Shown here: positions 1-12,752 of the stretch, piece by piece | Layout of the letters: each line of letters starts with the position of its first letter | Position numbering within the stretch: the stretch's first letter is position 1 | Source: Anthostomella pinea | Lineage: Eukaryota; Ascomycota; Sordariomycetes; Xylariales; Xylariaceae | Length of the DNA: 64,000 nucleotides | Assembly (NCBI GenBank): GCA_963556695.1 | Contig: CAUWAG010000007.1 | Span: 3,844,001 to 3,908,000 of the forward strand | Direction: 5' to 3' | The notes under the pieces: generated by a model | Told to the model about the DNA's origin: nothing | What the model saw: the letters and a program-made list of their open reading frames with translations, nothing else | Databases searched by the model: none | Position numbers and translations under genes: made by a program

Positions 1-1046
1 CCGTTGGTCCTATCGCTGGTGGCTATGTCACGCAGCGTCTTAGTTGGCGCTGGACGTTTTGGCTCACCGGTATCCTCACCGGCGTCGTTGAGCTGGCCAT
101 GCTTTTTGTCTTCCGGGAGACATACCTGCCGCGCATCCTTCGTCAACGGGAGAAAAAGACGAAGGTCCGTTCCAGGGCTGTGGCTGCGCCGGCGACAGCG
201 GAAGCCAGAGTGCCTGTATATTTGCTGCCTTTGGCTGGACTACGCTTTGTCCTCCAGCCGTTTGTCATTCTCTTTGGATCTCGAGCCGCCACGGTCGTTG
301 CGCTATACTTATCCATCATTTACTCGTATCTCTTTCTGCTTGCGGCAACGCTTGCCAGCGTTTTCCAAGAGATATATCTCTTCTCCGAAGCAGGCTCGGG
401 TCTCATCTATCTAGGGCTAGGTTAGTCCCCTCTATCCTATCATCCTTCAGGCCTCTTGCTTCCGATGCTCCCCCCACCCACTTCACACAACTCTGGCTAA
501 TACTGTATGCCCTGTACAGCCGTTGGCATGTTCATTGGAACGTTGTTCTGCCGCTTCACGCTAGATCGGTCCATCGTCGGCTCGGCAGATTCACAAGACC
601 ACGGCAGTCACTCGTCGGCCACGGTCACAATTCAATCAGAGAAAAGACTGTTGCCGGCTATCCCAGGCATGGTGATTCTGCCCGCAGCGCTGTTCACGTA
701 CGGCTGGACCCTAGACGCGCGGGTTCACTGGTCGGTACCGACCATGGCGACTGCGCTGGCAGGATTCTGCCTTTCAACGACTACCATTCCCGTCATGAAC
801 TACCTCGTCGACATTTTTGGCGACCTTTCCGCATCGGCCATTGCTGCAGTGTTGCCGCTGCGCTACGTCATCGGTACTTTCCTACCTGTTGCTGCCCCTT
901 ACATGTATGCCCGGCTTGGCTATGGTTGGGCCAACTCGCTGCTCGCTTTCGTTCTATTGTTGTGCTTGCCGGCCCCCCTGCTGCTCATCGTCTCGCTCAA
1001 GAAAAACTCTGCCCTAGCAAAACTTTCTCATCTGGTTGGGGGTTAA
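1..1046 (+). CDS. MFS transporter, C-terminal part (5' end outside window)
   Basis: The frame runs in from the window edge and reads through GPxxGG and a WRWTFW segment, as in the motif-C region of drug:H+ antiporter (DHA) MFS proteins. An intron at 421-519 (GT-AG, with a CTAAT-like branch site) joins it to a second exon ending at 1046. The second exon carries several hydrophobic helices, including the conserved MNYLVD and PLRYVIGTFLPVAAPYMYARLG-type segment near the end. The role would be proton-driven export of small molecules at the plasma membrane; the substrate is unknown. No stop or frameshift is seen in the visible part. The nearest recognisable gene is the O-methyltransferase 3.7 kb away, so a secondary-metabolite cluster edge is possible but not shown. 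Confidence 0.85.
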
Positions 1047-4000
1047 GCTGCGGCTTCAGAAGTGGAGATCAATCAGGATCGTGATAGGTTATGAGTGACA
1101 AGGGGGCCCTGCCCCTGCAACATCATAGACACCTCTGTATCTCACTGCATTAATGCGTCCCATAATGTCAATTAATTTGTACTTGCCCAACTGCGCAAGA
1201 CGCGTCCTGTTAACTCCCCTGCCAAACCATAGAACACAAGGCATCCGAGGCGACGGTCAATCTGACTTGAAGAAGCGCAGTGACTAGTCACCATGCATGC
1301 CTGCACAAGGTGTTACACCGGAAGAAGTCATCATGGTTCATTAACTTTGCCTAGCATGCAGAATGGTATGCGTGACACGCAGAATGGTATGCGTGACACG
1401 CAGCAGCAAACGAGGTATTGATTGAAACCAGGTCGCTTGTCAACTGACAACACGAAGCACTGTATACAACCTACCGGTACTGTAACGCTGTTGCTTTGCT
1501 CTACCATTTACATTATCCGATGGTTGGGGGCTGAAAAATCGTCAGGGTTGAAATAAGCGTTGCACGTCCACTGAACCCGGACGTGCGTAAAACCCCGCAC
1601 TATATTTTTGCAATCCTGCGGCTAGGGCTAGGCTTACCATGATGTGGCTCTATCCGGGTAAGGTAGCAAGGGTAACGGGCAGGTTGGAGAGTTGGAAGGA
1701 GTCGGTCCGGACTTAACTATGGCGGGCCGGCGATCGTGCTTTGCGACTACCAATCAGAAGATTGAGTCACCACACCCATATGTAGGTCCAAGACTCACTT
1801 CCAAAGGGAAAATGCATTCTCCACTCACCCATGTAGCTTTTTCGCGACGCTGGACGACCAATCAATCGAACCGGGCTTACCTGCCTCATCAAAGCCCTTA
1901 GGAAGGGAAAGCGTAATCCCCCGGATGCCGTACTATCGCAACGGAGGCTTGCTGTGCGGAAATTACAGGCCTCATTTTCACAGACCGGTGACATAGGCCT
2001 GGAGGAGATGCGACTGATCACATTTCCAAATGGTGGCAGGCTCTTTATTTTGCACGTCCGGGCCATGTACAATCGTTCCTTATATTCCAAATCTCATTAT
2101 AGCGATATTACAAAGCCATTATATATCTAAGTGCACGTCGATGAGGACGCTGGGACGTCTCGCCGGGTTTGCCCATCCCAGGTGCTTACCCCTCGCACGC
2201 CCTCACCCCTAAGCTTGACCTCAACACCAGACCTAATGCCATCCACTGAAGACCTCGCCAACGCGGCTAGAGGCACCGAATACCTCGCAATCGTAGCTGG
2301 AGGCACAACCCATCAGTGTGAGATCGGATCGGGGATCAAGACCACGATGGGACCCGAAGGACCCGTGTGTATCGACCATTATTGGCACGAGGTTCAAGTC
2401 ACGCTCAGGAGAGAGCGGTATCCTCCGAGTCGATGGAGGCGTCACGGCCCGACTAGCCAGACCAACGGAACGGATGAGATCTCGACGGAGGCATCCATCC
2501 ATGACTCAAGAAGTATATCATCTCAAAGACTACCAATATATGCATGTCAGATCGCATATGTGTGCCATATCTACTATTAGTTTGACCTGGAGTGATGGCG
2601 TCCAACGTAAGACCGTACCGTATTGCTATGACCTGGTCCCTGAGGCTGCGTGTAGCTTGAGAAGGATGAGCGAGCCTTACAAGAGCCTGAAGCCACATAG
2701 CTCCATACACCAACGAGACAGGCGACATGTATCACAACGAGGAGGTCTGATGGTCCCATATTCCAGAAATGATCACATCAGTCCATACAGGTTTTCCGAC
2801 CTCATGTCAGAGCCATACTAGGAAATTCTAAGCGAAGTCAAACATATCTGTTGCACCCGTTGGATCGCCAGAAGTACCCAAGTACCCGATCGAGGCTGGT
2901 GGGAAGACCGGCGAAGCACCCGAAAGCGTCCAAAGAAACATACGTCAATATTGACTGAGTTTGCCAGTTGCATGGATACCGTTTCATCACAACCAGCACT
3001 CTGCTTTTGAGACGACGTGGCTGATCTGTTCGCTAGTAGGCGGTATGCTGCTGGGAGTTGAGCCGAGATGATCATATGCAGCACGTTGACACTCTTCGAT
3101 GGGGATACATCCCCTCGATCGCACCGACACGGCACATCCCTCGGCATTGTGCTGTTGGTGCAGGGTGGTCATCAGAAGGGTTTCAATGTGATCAAAATGG
3201 GAATCAACAGTCCCAGCCCCGGTCCTTCAACTGTGATGGAACACCGGTGCACTCGACCAAACCTTGCCTCCCGTGATACCCTCTGATGGATCGTCGGGTG
3301 GTAGCTAGGTTGCACGGAGAGAAACATTGATCATACATCGATACCACACTGTCGTCCAAACAGTTGTATCGTGGCGCCAGTGCTAGAACCACCCCTTCTT
3401 CGTACAAATTGAAATCTGATTTAGGTTGGTCGACCTCGGGGCTACCCCAATCTTCTGCAGCACGCGGTAGGCTCTCCTATTTACATGCTTTAGTTTAGGC
3501 AATGGTCGCCGACGTTGTACTGATGGCCACTCGGACGTCTGAACCGCGAGCTGTGTCACACCATCCAGGACTTGGTATGACATCGGAGGACGTTCGTGTT
3601 GGTAAGGCTCGCAGGCCTCGGTAGCATCCGTACATGCCCGGAGCCTCAATCACATACACTCATTTGCTCACATGCTTCTTGACGTGACATTACAATTCTG
3701 CAAAGGATTCGTACCAGGGGAGCCCGCCTGGAATCACATGAATCTGACCAATTAGGTTTGCAGTACGAGCAGGCGATGAATCACCGGCATCCATCCGTGG
3801 CATGCAGGAGGTCGTTGGACAATTTGGAGACAATTGTTGTTGGTACAGGGCAGCAATGAGCGCGGATGCATTGACGGCACCCGGCCCGACCGAGGTTGTT
3901 GGTCCATTCCGCAACTTGGCTGTTGCCGGCGGTTACATCGAACCAATGCCACTGTAGAGCAACCTTAGGCATGCACAAACTTGTCAGAACTGTGGCGCAG

Positions 4001-4721
4001 TGCATCGGCTACTTGGATGCCCGGCCGTCATGTTTAGAAGTACATTCACAGTGTCACGTTGGTGCAGATGTCTGGACATGACACCCGATTTGATTGGGTA
4101 GACCAGGTATCTAGGCATAGGTATGTGACCACAACCTGACCCAGCATGTGCAATGTGTGAAGTATGCATCTTGATCAGGCGATGGTTACCTTACCAAAGT
4201 TTGAACGGGAATGACGGCAAAATGGTGCCGTCGGATACCACGCCTTAACGTTACAGATGGCCCGCGTGGGTCATGAATCCCAAACATGTTCTAGGATTCT
4301 CAAGCCACTGATGTCTCGTGGCTGGTTAGACAAGCCGTTGCATCCTCAATTGTCTCGATGCTGTATGCTATTTCAGTTCTTCCGATTTGTTGGAGCCCAA
4401 TGAAACCCCTTGGCGATGAAAGTCCTGGCAAGGGGTAAATCAAATGACGCTCATTGGTGACTACAGTACCTAGCTTCGATGGAATATGAGTTGTGGCTTC
4501 TTGCATTCATAGGCTCCAACTCAAAGTCATTTCATTACCTCTGACACAAGAGAGCGAGATGATACTCTGGAACTGATATTCATTATGTATGATCGAGAGT
4601 ATCTCTACATCCAAGCAAGTCACTGGACAGTAATCGGACCGCATGCCCTGCTTGTTACCTGGACAATCCTCAACACAGACGCTGGTGCATCGACCGCGCA
4701 AGTTGCTGGCTCATTCATCCA
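1047..4721. other. Long stretch without a recognisable gene
   Basis: About 3.7 kb with only short unrelated open frames on both strands and no protein family I recognise. Base composition is ordinary, so this is not an AT-rich RIP block. It may hold heavily decayed sequence. One short tandem repeat (1358-1399) is the only structure noted. Confidence 0.5.
1358..1399. repeat. Tandem duplication of a 21-bp unit
   Basis: A 21-bp unit beginning GCAGAATGGTATGC occurs twice in perfect direct tandem (1358-1378 and 1379-1399), followed by the first four bases of a third copy. Confidence 0.9.
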
Positions 4722-6390
4722 TCAACTTGGCTTCCATTCGGCTACCATTAGCCACAGGTTCGCGCCGGCAGGCTGTCTACCCCACTGGAACTCAAAGCGA
4801 GGGTCAGCGAGCTTGAAAAGCTTCGCCCAAGCGCCTAGCTCTCGTTCGTGGGAATTCTGGATCTCGGTCATCGTGAGATCCATTGAACTAGGAAATCGTA
4901 TGTTAGCATGCGTGCGACTGGTGCATGGGGGGTGGGGGGGACGTACCGAAGGCGGTTCTCCTGCCACCTAGACAAGACCCCTGGCTTAGGCAGGACATTA
5001 TCATTCAATACGATCTTGGCCCCTGGTTTGAGCGCAGGAATGAGGCTCTGCAAGATCTTGATACAGTATTTGTCTGACCAATTGTGCAAGATCCATCGAA
5101 AGAAGTAGACGTCAGCTCCTTTGATGGGTTGCTCAGTGAGAAAATCGTGTCCCATGTACTTGATGCGAGAAGCCAGTTCGGGTGGGACTTGTTCCTGGGC
5201 ACCCACGATGACGGCCTCCAGATCTTGGACCACAAACGACAGGGACGGAAACTTGTGGGCAATGGCCATGCAAGCAAACCCCTGCGAGCCACCAACCTAA
5301 CTGTAGTGTCAGGAGATTCTTCACATGCGAAAGTACACAAAGAGGGAGCGCCCAAATGATCAGGTAGAGAGATGGTGTGAGCCAAGGGGATACTTACGTC
5401 CACAACCATTCCGTCCTTGACCTCTCCCCATGAAAAGTTCTCCACAACATGACTCAGCTCGAAACCGGTGCCCTCAGTGAAGGAGCGCATGGCATTCCCA
5501 AATCTGCGTGCGCGGCTTGGGAATTGGGAAAACTCCTCGTAGATGTTCCTATCGGTCTGGTTCGCGAGTGCAAAGCCCTGCACGCTAGGTTGTTAGCGTC
5601 ACTGACGAAGGTCCTGCCGCTCATTGCGTCCTAGTACGTACTGTTTCATTACTTTCCTGCGAGCCTGGAAATTTCTCCAGTGCGTTGCATGTCTGAGCAG
5701 CACCCTGCCACTGTTATCATAGCTTGGGTTAGCCTTGGCTCATCAAAGATTCTACTCATATGACAGAGGGAGTCACTCCTGGTGCGTGGAACAACGTCAC
5801 GCGGCGGAACAATTCCTGATATTGCCTACCAGATCATCTGTACTCGCGCCAACCCAGTCGTAAATGACTTGATCTTCGGCGAGCAAGCGCGACACTGCAT
5901 TGTGAGCGACAAAGCCGGGACGTGGCTCGACAAAAATGTCCTTCACGATGGCGTGGCGAATGAATTGTTGCACATTGGTCTCGTTGAGACTAGATGCCGC
6001 AGCGATGTCCGAGAAGGAAGCCTCGCTCCCGACGGCGAAAGCATGAGTGAGGCCAAATCGCGTAATTGCTTGTTAACTAATAAGCTCATCGTGCTGGAAT
6101 GCAGTCAGGAATTTGGTCTCTATGTATTTCAGGCTGAGGTGGAGACTGACTGTATAGCTCATAAGGTACTCCCGAGGCCCAAGGACCAGGCGCCTCAGCT
6201 CCTGGGTGTCATCGATGATCGCAACACGGGCTGCTTCGATGTCGAGTTCGTTCTTCGGGACCAAAGTGTCCGAAGGTCCATCAATGTCAAATGACGGCGA
6301 AGGCAGGCCATTGGCCACCAGGTAACCGTTGAGCTTCGAGGTGTTGGTTGCGATGTTGTCGGCCAACTCTGCGATGCGGGAAGTCGCCAT
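4722..6390 (-). pseudogene. SAM-dependent O-methyltransferase with one premature stop
   Basis: Six exons (6390-6151, 6093-5830, 5710-5642, 5577-5398, 5296-4947, 4887-4722) give 423 codons in one consistent frame, a normal length for fungal caffeate-type O-methyltransferases. The N-terminal dimerisation helices come first, then the SAM-binding DVGGSQGFA joined across the 5297-5397 intron, then the FRWILHNWSD region with the catalytic-base His. These enzymes transfer methyl from SAM to a hydroxyl on small aromatic or polyketide substrates in the cytosol. The start at 6390 is the only ATG giving the usual N-terminus. Codon 87 is TAA (6073-6075), just after HDELIS, where the family keeps reading. 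No alternative intron removes it. It could be a young pseudogene or a population allele. Confidence 0.8.
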
Positions 6391-7407
6391 AATGGACAAG
6401 CGGGGATGAGACTGGCTACCTAAGCAGATGGGCTTAGACAGAATGGCCTGACTCAAATATGATCCGAGGTTCAACTCGACAAGATGATAATGAGAGAGAT
6501 CGATCACAGCAACGCATCGGGGTTCAATGGAAGCTGAGATTATGATGGAACTGACAATGGAGCAAAGCGTGGGTGAGGCGAAAACCCCGAAGCTCAGTGT
6601 GAGGTCAGAGGCGGAGAATGAGAGACGGGCCGAGGGTGGCAGAAGGGCAGTGTAACGTCAAGCAGGCTACCAACGTACATAAAATCGAGGTGCGGTAGGC
6701 GGAGGACAATGTAACATCAGGCAGGCTACCCAAAGTACCTACATAGGCGCCACTTGCCAACCGTGGAACATGATAGGCCGTATGTGATTGTTGGAGTAGG
6801 TAACTTGTACCTACTCCATGCATCCAGGATCAAACGGTACTACATACCTAACCTAGTAGGTATCGGCCATCTACGTGACCGGTCAAATGCAATCTGCGCC
6901 GGATGCTACCCCGCGGGCCGCGGATGCCACCCCGTCCGGGAGGAAGAGGCTCACTGGGAGGGGTTCGCGGAAGTTGTGTGGACGGTGCGGAGATCCAGAG
7001 GTTGTTCATGTTTACGGTGTTAGGACTTCCCCTTTCGGTCGTTAATTTGCTCCAAGGTTGCGGCAGAGCCTGGATTGATTCCACAACGTGGATCAGCATC
7101 GATATCATCTCTTGATCTGTTTGGTTGGGAGCACGAAGTCACCTTTCGGTTGATTCAATCATGAGAGAGTGGGAATAATGAATGTAAATCTGAGCCAGAG
7201 GAAATGCAGCTTATAGTATAATGAACGCAGTTTGGCTCTCAACAGCCTACGATAATCGACAGGAAACACCGGAGTTCAAATGAGCAACGGCAGAAATCGA
7301 CCCGACCTGACGTCAACGACAATACATACTGTATGTCCCCGCCCCATATTTGACTGCAAGCAGCAACAGCCTGATTGAAACCCACCCCCCAAAAGCGCGG
7401 GAGTGGC
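6391..7407. other. Intergenic region between OMT promoter and rhodopsin-domain gene 3' end
   Basis: No gene recognised. It contains the upstream region of the O-methyltransferase. An imperfect 22-bp direct repeat (about 6652-6672 and 6709-6730, sharing GCAGGCTACC) is the only pattern noted. Confidence 0.5.
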
Positions 7408-8581
7408 TTATACCCGTCGCTCATGCTCAGACTGATGGGTCTCTTTCTGCACGACAATACCAGGCTGCTGTCGGAGCTCGATCTCAATTGGCAAGTTCTC
7501 GGAACTTGCCAAACGCACAGCTTCACACCTGTTCACGAACCGCGCAGCCGAAGACTCACTGCCATTTGGCAACGAGTGATCCCACTTGCCGATGCTGCCC
7601 GCGTGACTGTTGCCTGATGACTTGGTGCTGCTGCGGATTGAGAGCCTGCTGGCAAACTCATGCAGGAACGTCTCCAGCGAGAGCCCAGAAAAAAGGGGTC
7701 GCAGAGTTGGTAGACAGGCACTGACAATAGCGATGCTCGCTTCCAGTTCAGTCCAGTAGAGATTCGGTGCAATGTTGACTGCATGTAATCAGTAAATAGA
7801 AATAACTTCACACTCAAATGCAGCACATACCAGTTATGTCCAAAGCATTCGCATAGCTGTCGGTAGATTGATAGAAGAAATATATCCTTGCAATAGAGAT
7901 TCCGATGACGCTATGCCAGTGTCAGCGTGAAAGGATGGTCACGTTCTGTGAAGGTCGGGTCGACTCACAAGGCACCTAGGAGGAAGATACTGCTGACAGC
8001 CAACTTCTGTCTTGTAGACATATTCAAGCGCCACACGAAGGGCATTGGGAGCGTCAAAATAGTGATATCCATGATCATGTTCGTAATGGCCGTGGCGATG
8101 AACATCGGGATGTAATTGTAACAGGACTTCTTGTCAGATATCATAACAGTGGCGTACTTAGCCTTGTTATGATGTCGTCCTGTGGAATCACATGTTAGCT
8201 GTCAGAGGTCCCTTTCCTACCTATTTAAGTAGGATGGTACCCCCATCAGCTATCCCTTCTTTCCCTTCTAATACAGAACGGTTTGAAATCTCACACTTCT
8301 CATGCTGAGGCGTCCCAAACAAAGACTTCCATGTTTCTCCGATAGGCGTACATTCGAAGAGGGTGGCGAAGAAGAACGAGACTCCCCAAACCACTATGAA
8401 CCCAATAAGGACCCAGCTGGTTATAGAAAATCGTGGGCCCCGGAAAATTCGCCAGTAGAAGAAGACAATCGACAGCTTGGTGAAGACTAGTGACAGAACG
8501 GAGAGTAATTGAGTCGCGAACTCCGTCTGAGATTGAAGTAAGCCAACCATCTCAATGCATAGGTTTCTTGGAATCTCTGAC
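7408..8581 (-). CDS. Fungal rhodopsin-domain integral membrane protein, 5' part missing
   Basis: Four exons (8581-8241, 8179-7969, 7910-7831, 7778-7408) give 333 residues and a stop, with all phases agreeing. Motifs of the fungal rhodopsin-like family (PF20684 type) are clear: FTKLSIVFFYWRIF, FFFATLFECTP, then TNMIMDITILTLPMPFVWRL, FLLGAFVIGISIARIYFFY and the IVSACLPTLRPLF end, followed by a polar cytoplasmic tail. The family has seven membrane helices; the first two, on earlier exons, are not found. A good 3' splice site (CTTGCAG, 8582-8588) lies only about 13 bp from the start of a LINE tail, so the LINE seems to have landed in the upstream intron. Residues just before the 8180-8240 intron are coded by a dispersed repeat also found at 14611. 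The ligand and function of such proteins are mostly unknown. Confidence 0.75.
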
Positions 8582-8600
8582 CTGCAAGAAGATGGACAAG

Positions 8601-10440
8601 GTTTAGTTTAGTTTAGTTTATTTAACGCCGTAGGGGCTCTAGGCTCCAGATCCTTGTGGACATTCGGTGTGCAGGTGACTATCTCAGGGGCTACTATACA
8701 AGCCTTACTGTAAGGGAAAAGGGGCATGACTCCCTATTTCCCAAGATAACCTGCAAATCAAACCTCGAGGGCACACATGTTATTCCGTCAGTTTCCGTTG
8801 GCCCCGCCATTTGGGCTCGTGCTCTGTGATATCTGGTTCGTAGTTGGTAGTCCGAATAGCGTCGAGGAGCTCCGATCGCTTTGACATGGTAGTGCCTTGC
8901 GTCTGAAAGGCTGTAGGCTAGAAGAAAATGAAAACATAAGGAAAGATGGTAAAAGTAGTAGAAGAAAGATGTGGTAACAGCCGCAGTCACGCGTGGTTGT
9001 CGATGAACTGATGTTCTGTAACTCTGGGACAGACTTTCGTGTAGAATTTTGTCCACTTGTAGAAGTCTCCGAATTTCTTTGGGTGCGTTATTAGCCATTT
9101 CTAATAGGCCCTCCCTTCTGGTTCGGGTTCTCCGTTATCTCCGCGGTTCCGTCGTAGCCACCTAGACCGTTTTGCAAGGGCTCTGTCCGTTTTAATTCTC
9201 CCGCAAGAGCAGTTGTAGTGTTCTTCGTGCTTGAACCTCCTATGGTACCAGGAAAAGTCTCCGTGGCCAGTTCTAGATGCGATAAGCCTGTGAAGCGTTG
9301 GCCTGTCGAGCTTGAGCTCTTCTGGGCACTTGAGCGTAGTTTTCTGAAGGCCGAGACTTTTGTATTTGTCGGTGATGTTCTCGTCCCACCATTGCTGGTG
9401 TTCGCTTCGAATCCTTTCGTTCAGAAGGCCTAAAACGCCTGCAAACGTAGGTTTGGCCGCGGTAGGGATTGGCAAGGTAGTACCTTCTTTTGCCTTTATG
9501 TCGGCCTCTTCGTTGCCTTGAATGTCCATATGCCCTGGCACCCACCGGACCTGTACGTCGGCGTACTTGTCTGAAATTCGTGAAATTCTAGGAAAGCTTC
9601 TTGGGAGCTCCGAGCTGGTTCCCCCCGCAGTCCGGAGATCACTGCTGTATAATCCAGGCACACGTGGATGGGAGCGCCACTACTGAGCCTCAGAGCCTGC
9701 CTGAGTGCGTGGCGGGCCCCTTCGGCCTCACCGTCAAAGACCTCTGCCGCGTGGCCCAGTCTGCCACAGCCCGAGGCTATGTTTGTCTGGCCTCTGTAGA
9801 TCACGTATCCATAGCCGACCGCCCCCTCCAGGGATTTCGAGCCATCGGAATAGGCGACTATGTGTGTAGGTGGTAGCGATTTTAGCCAGTCTGTGAAGAC
9901 TTTGGCTTCCTCGGCTTTGCTTCTTGTTATAACGGCTTTGCCAGCGTTCGTTGCATACCTTGGTTCCGTTAGGATCGGTCTTGGGAAATCCGGTGTGAGT
10001 TCATACGTCCTCTGGAGCCGTGTCCTTGCGGTTATCCTGACCAGACCCCTCAGGCCTCTGCTCACGGTAGGGTTCCGGGCTGTAATACATCGGACTAACG
10101 GATGTATGTTATCCATAGCTCTGATTCTCAGGCTGAACCGCATCCAGATCTTGCTGAGTATGGTTTGTACCGTTGGTAGGCCTGATTCTTTGAAGAGTAC
10201 CTTCTTTGGTGTGGTTCTCCAAACCGGGAGAATCCCTCTAATGGCCTCTGTGAGGACTCTTTCGAGGTCGTCTGTGTAGCCGTTCTGGCGGGTGCTCATG
10301 TCGCGGGCCTGACCGTTTCCTGCTCTCTTGTAGTCCCCAGCCCCCCAGACCTCTGCCCCATAGGTCATGGTAGGAATCACGCATGCGATTACCGCCTTCC
10401 GGGCGAAGAATGATCGGCCAAAGCCTTGTTAATTCCTCTG
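8601..10440 (-). mobile_element. Tad-type LINE, 5'-truncated, RT C-terminus and RNase H
   Basis: Minus-strand frames 10380-9496 and 9661-9101 cover the end of a reverse transcriptase (TYGAEVW, LPVWRTTP) and an RNase H with the expected acidic residues (SDGSK, FDGEAEG, LDYTAV) and WVPGHMDIQGNEEAD. The CSCG zinc-binding start and the C-terminal WTKFYTKVCPR signature of fungal Tad-like ORF2 follow in a third frame near 9020-9080. The frame change near 9560-9600 and the later one show it is dead. The 3' end is a short (TAAAC)n tail, read on the plus strand as repeated TTTAG from 8601, preceded by a conserved ACGCCGTAGGGGC box that recurs at 55.6 kb. The 5' limit is approximate. Confidence 0.85.
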
Positions 10441-11090
10441 CTCGCGCCTCTTCTTCACTGGCCGATACAATTGCAAGAGCCCAGGGGTTTGGCTTTGGGT
10501 GTTGTTCCGAACCTTTTTCTTAGACGAGTGCACCCTCCAGAATTCACCCAATAGTCTGGGGGACTGGGTCATCCGCTTCTCAACTAAACAATACCGTGGG
10601 GATCTCGTGAAATCTCAGAGTCACGGGAGACCCCGGATATTGATAATGGTGTGGTCCATGATATGGCTACGTGGCGGAGAAGTTGGCCTTGGGAAATTGG
10701 TCTTCTGCGAGCCCGATCCGGACGCTCTTCGCGGAGGAGTATTTTCAGCTTCGTATTAACAGTTCCTCTAGGAAGGGCTCCTTCCTTTCTAGGAGGCTGG
10801 GGACCTTTTCATGCAAGATAACGCGAGAATTCACAATTAAGGCGGCGCTCCCGAGTGTGTCGAGAGCCATGGTATCTGGAAGATCCACTGGCCGGCTCAC
10901 AGCCCTCCTATAGTAGTAGGCGAAAGGCTGACTATCCACCCCGTACAAGAGCCGCAAGGCAGCGAGAAAGAGCCGGCACTGCGGTGCCTAAGGGTGTGGT
11001 TTGACCGGAAGTTTACCCTGAAGAGACACGTTGCTGAACGTGTGTGCAAGACAACGCATCTTTGCAGGCACATACGCAACCTAGCTAATA
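10441..11090. other. Unassigned sequence between two LINE fragments
   Basis: Short open frames on both strands, for example minus 10957-10745, match no family I know. The segment could be further LINE or other transposon debris. The missing first exons of the rhodopsin-domain gene were looked for here and not found. Confidence 0.4.
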
Positions 11091-12200
11091 TGAAAAACTA
11101 ACCACCAGCGTCCGGGCTACGAAAGGCTGTGATTACCTGTGTCATCCTAATAGCGCTATACAGCATGGAGGCATAGTATGGCGGACGGAAAAAGCCCGCA
11201 AACAACGCTTCCTCGGCAGGAAAGGCGGAAGTCAGTGCCCGTGTGGGAGGGCACATTGTCATGATACAGCGAGCCCTCACCATGGCAGCGCGTGCGGTGC
11301 TCCCTGTATGGCGGACCACCCCCACCTACACGGTCTACAGAGACGCCGGACTCCTAACGGCAGAGACAGCTCTGGACCAGGCCCTGTGGCGCTTTGCGTA
11401 CAGGCTTCGAACTGTGGACAAGCTACACCCTCTTACGAGGCGAATCGACTTACCGTCCATCACACGGGGCCGGGGTGCGGGCAGGTTTGAGCGACCCAAG
11501 ACCAAAGTCCAGGTGGTAGCAGGCATGCTGCCCCAAGTGCAGCGGCCCCTGCTGGTGCCCCCAAGATTCACGAGGGGCTGCAGGGTTGATCCAACGAGAG
11601 GTCAAACTAAAGAGCAGGCGGCAGAGTCCTTCAAGGCATGGTTTCGAACACTGCCCCTAGGGGATCTGGTAGTGTTCTCGGACGGATCAAAGGACAGAAC
11701 ATGCATAGAATACGACTATGCGGTTTACCAAGGCGGGCAGCTCCTCGCCTCAAATAAGGGCCGCCTACACCCGTACTCCATCATATTCGATGCGGAAGTA
11801 GTAGGAGCCTGGAAAGGGCTCCAGTACGTGTCCAAGGCCCCTCCGGAGCTGAGCCAGCGCCGGATCTGGGTATTCGTGGATAACACAGGAGCGACCTGGG
11901 GGCTCCGCGGCAACGCCGCGCTCTCCTGCCAGTGGGCCTACCTAAAGTTCCACGCTGCGGCGGGAATCCGGGACGTTAGTGTCAAGTGGTGTCCCGGCCA
12001 CTGCAACATCTAAAGCAACGAGCTTGCAGACAAGCCGAGTTGGAGGCCTTTCTTAAGAGCGGGTCTACTTCAGACTCCTTGACCAATAAATGCAGCTTTG
12101 TTGAAACGATAAGTGCGAAAAAATCCTGTCGCCTACTTGTTCTCACTGATTGCAGCAAAGATAAAGTGGTAGCTTGTGCCAAAGGTTCGGCTTGAAGGGA
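11091..12200 (+). mobile_element. Second LINE fragment (RT end and RNase H), opposite orientation
   Basis: The plus frame reads ALYSMEA-stop-YGG, then LPVWRTTPTYTVYRDAGLL, and an RNase H with FSDGSK, IFDAEVVG and VFVDNTG, ending WCPGHCNI-stop-SNELAD. It is homologous in layout to the minus-strand LINE but clearly divergent, so it is a different family. Two in-frame stops are seen: TAG at 11174-11176, where Trp is expected, and TAA at 12011-12013. Both ends are approximate. Confidence 0.8.
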
Positions 12201-12752
12201 GAATCAAGTAGCGAGTTAGTTAGACCTCAGGCGAATGTCATCTAGGGTTAGGTGGTGGTTTGATGGGATTTTAGGTAATCTATAAAAGAGAAGTTCCAAA
12301 ACGGAGTGGAAGAACGAATTGGCACCCTTAGCTCCCCTTATAAAAGGTGATCGGCGTGCGATCTGATTAGTGCGGAAACTTTCAATCCCGCTCCGGCGCT
12401 AGACCGTGTATGGTAGCGGGACTGGCTGGCTCTCTAGGGGCTCCTGGCCGGCTGGCAACGCACGGATCAACCTTCGCGTCATGAACTTCTCTTCCACCTC
12501 CTGGGTGCGCCGCCACATAGAAACTTGAATGCTGATCGGGTCTCTGACTTGATTCGCTCACGGTGAATGCATGTGCTACTCGACGAATTACCTATTGCTG
12601 CCGCCTTACCAGCCAATGAAAGGCGGCCAATTGGCCGCTCGGGCCACCCTCGTGGTTGAAAAGGGGCTCGCCCCCTGGACTGGCATGGGGGTCACTGACG
12701 CGATAGCATGAACGATGCGACGAGCATAGAGGAGAAAAGGACTGTATCGGAT
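12201..12752. other. Intergenic, nothing recognised
   Basis: About 550 bp with no convincing open frame. It lies 3' of both the LINE fragment and the minus-strand acidic protein gene. Confidence 0.5.

Noticed and set aside
1767..4701. Many 60-170 residue frames on both strands
   Set aside because: No conserved motifs, biased composition, and heavy overlap between strands; treated as chance frames.
1..6390. Secondary-metabolite gene cluster from MFS plus O-methyltransferase
   Set aside because: The two genes are 3.7 kb apart with nothing between and no backbone synthase is in view.
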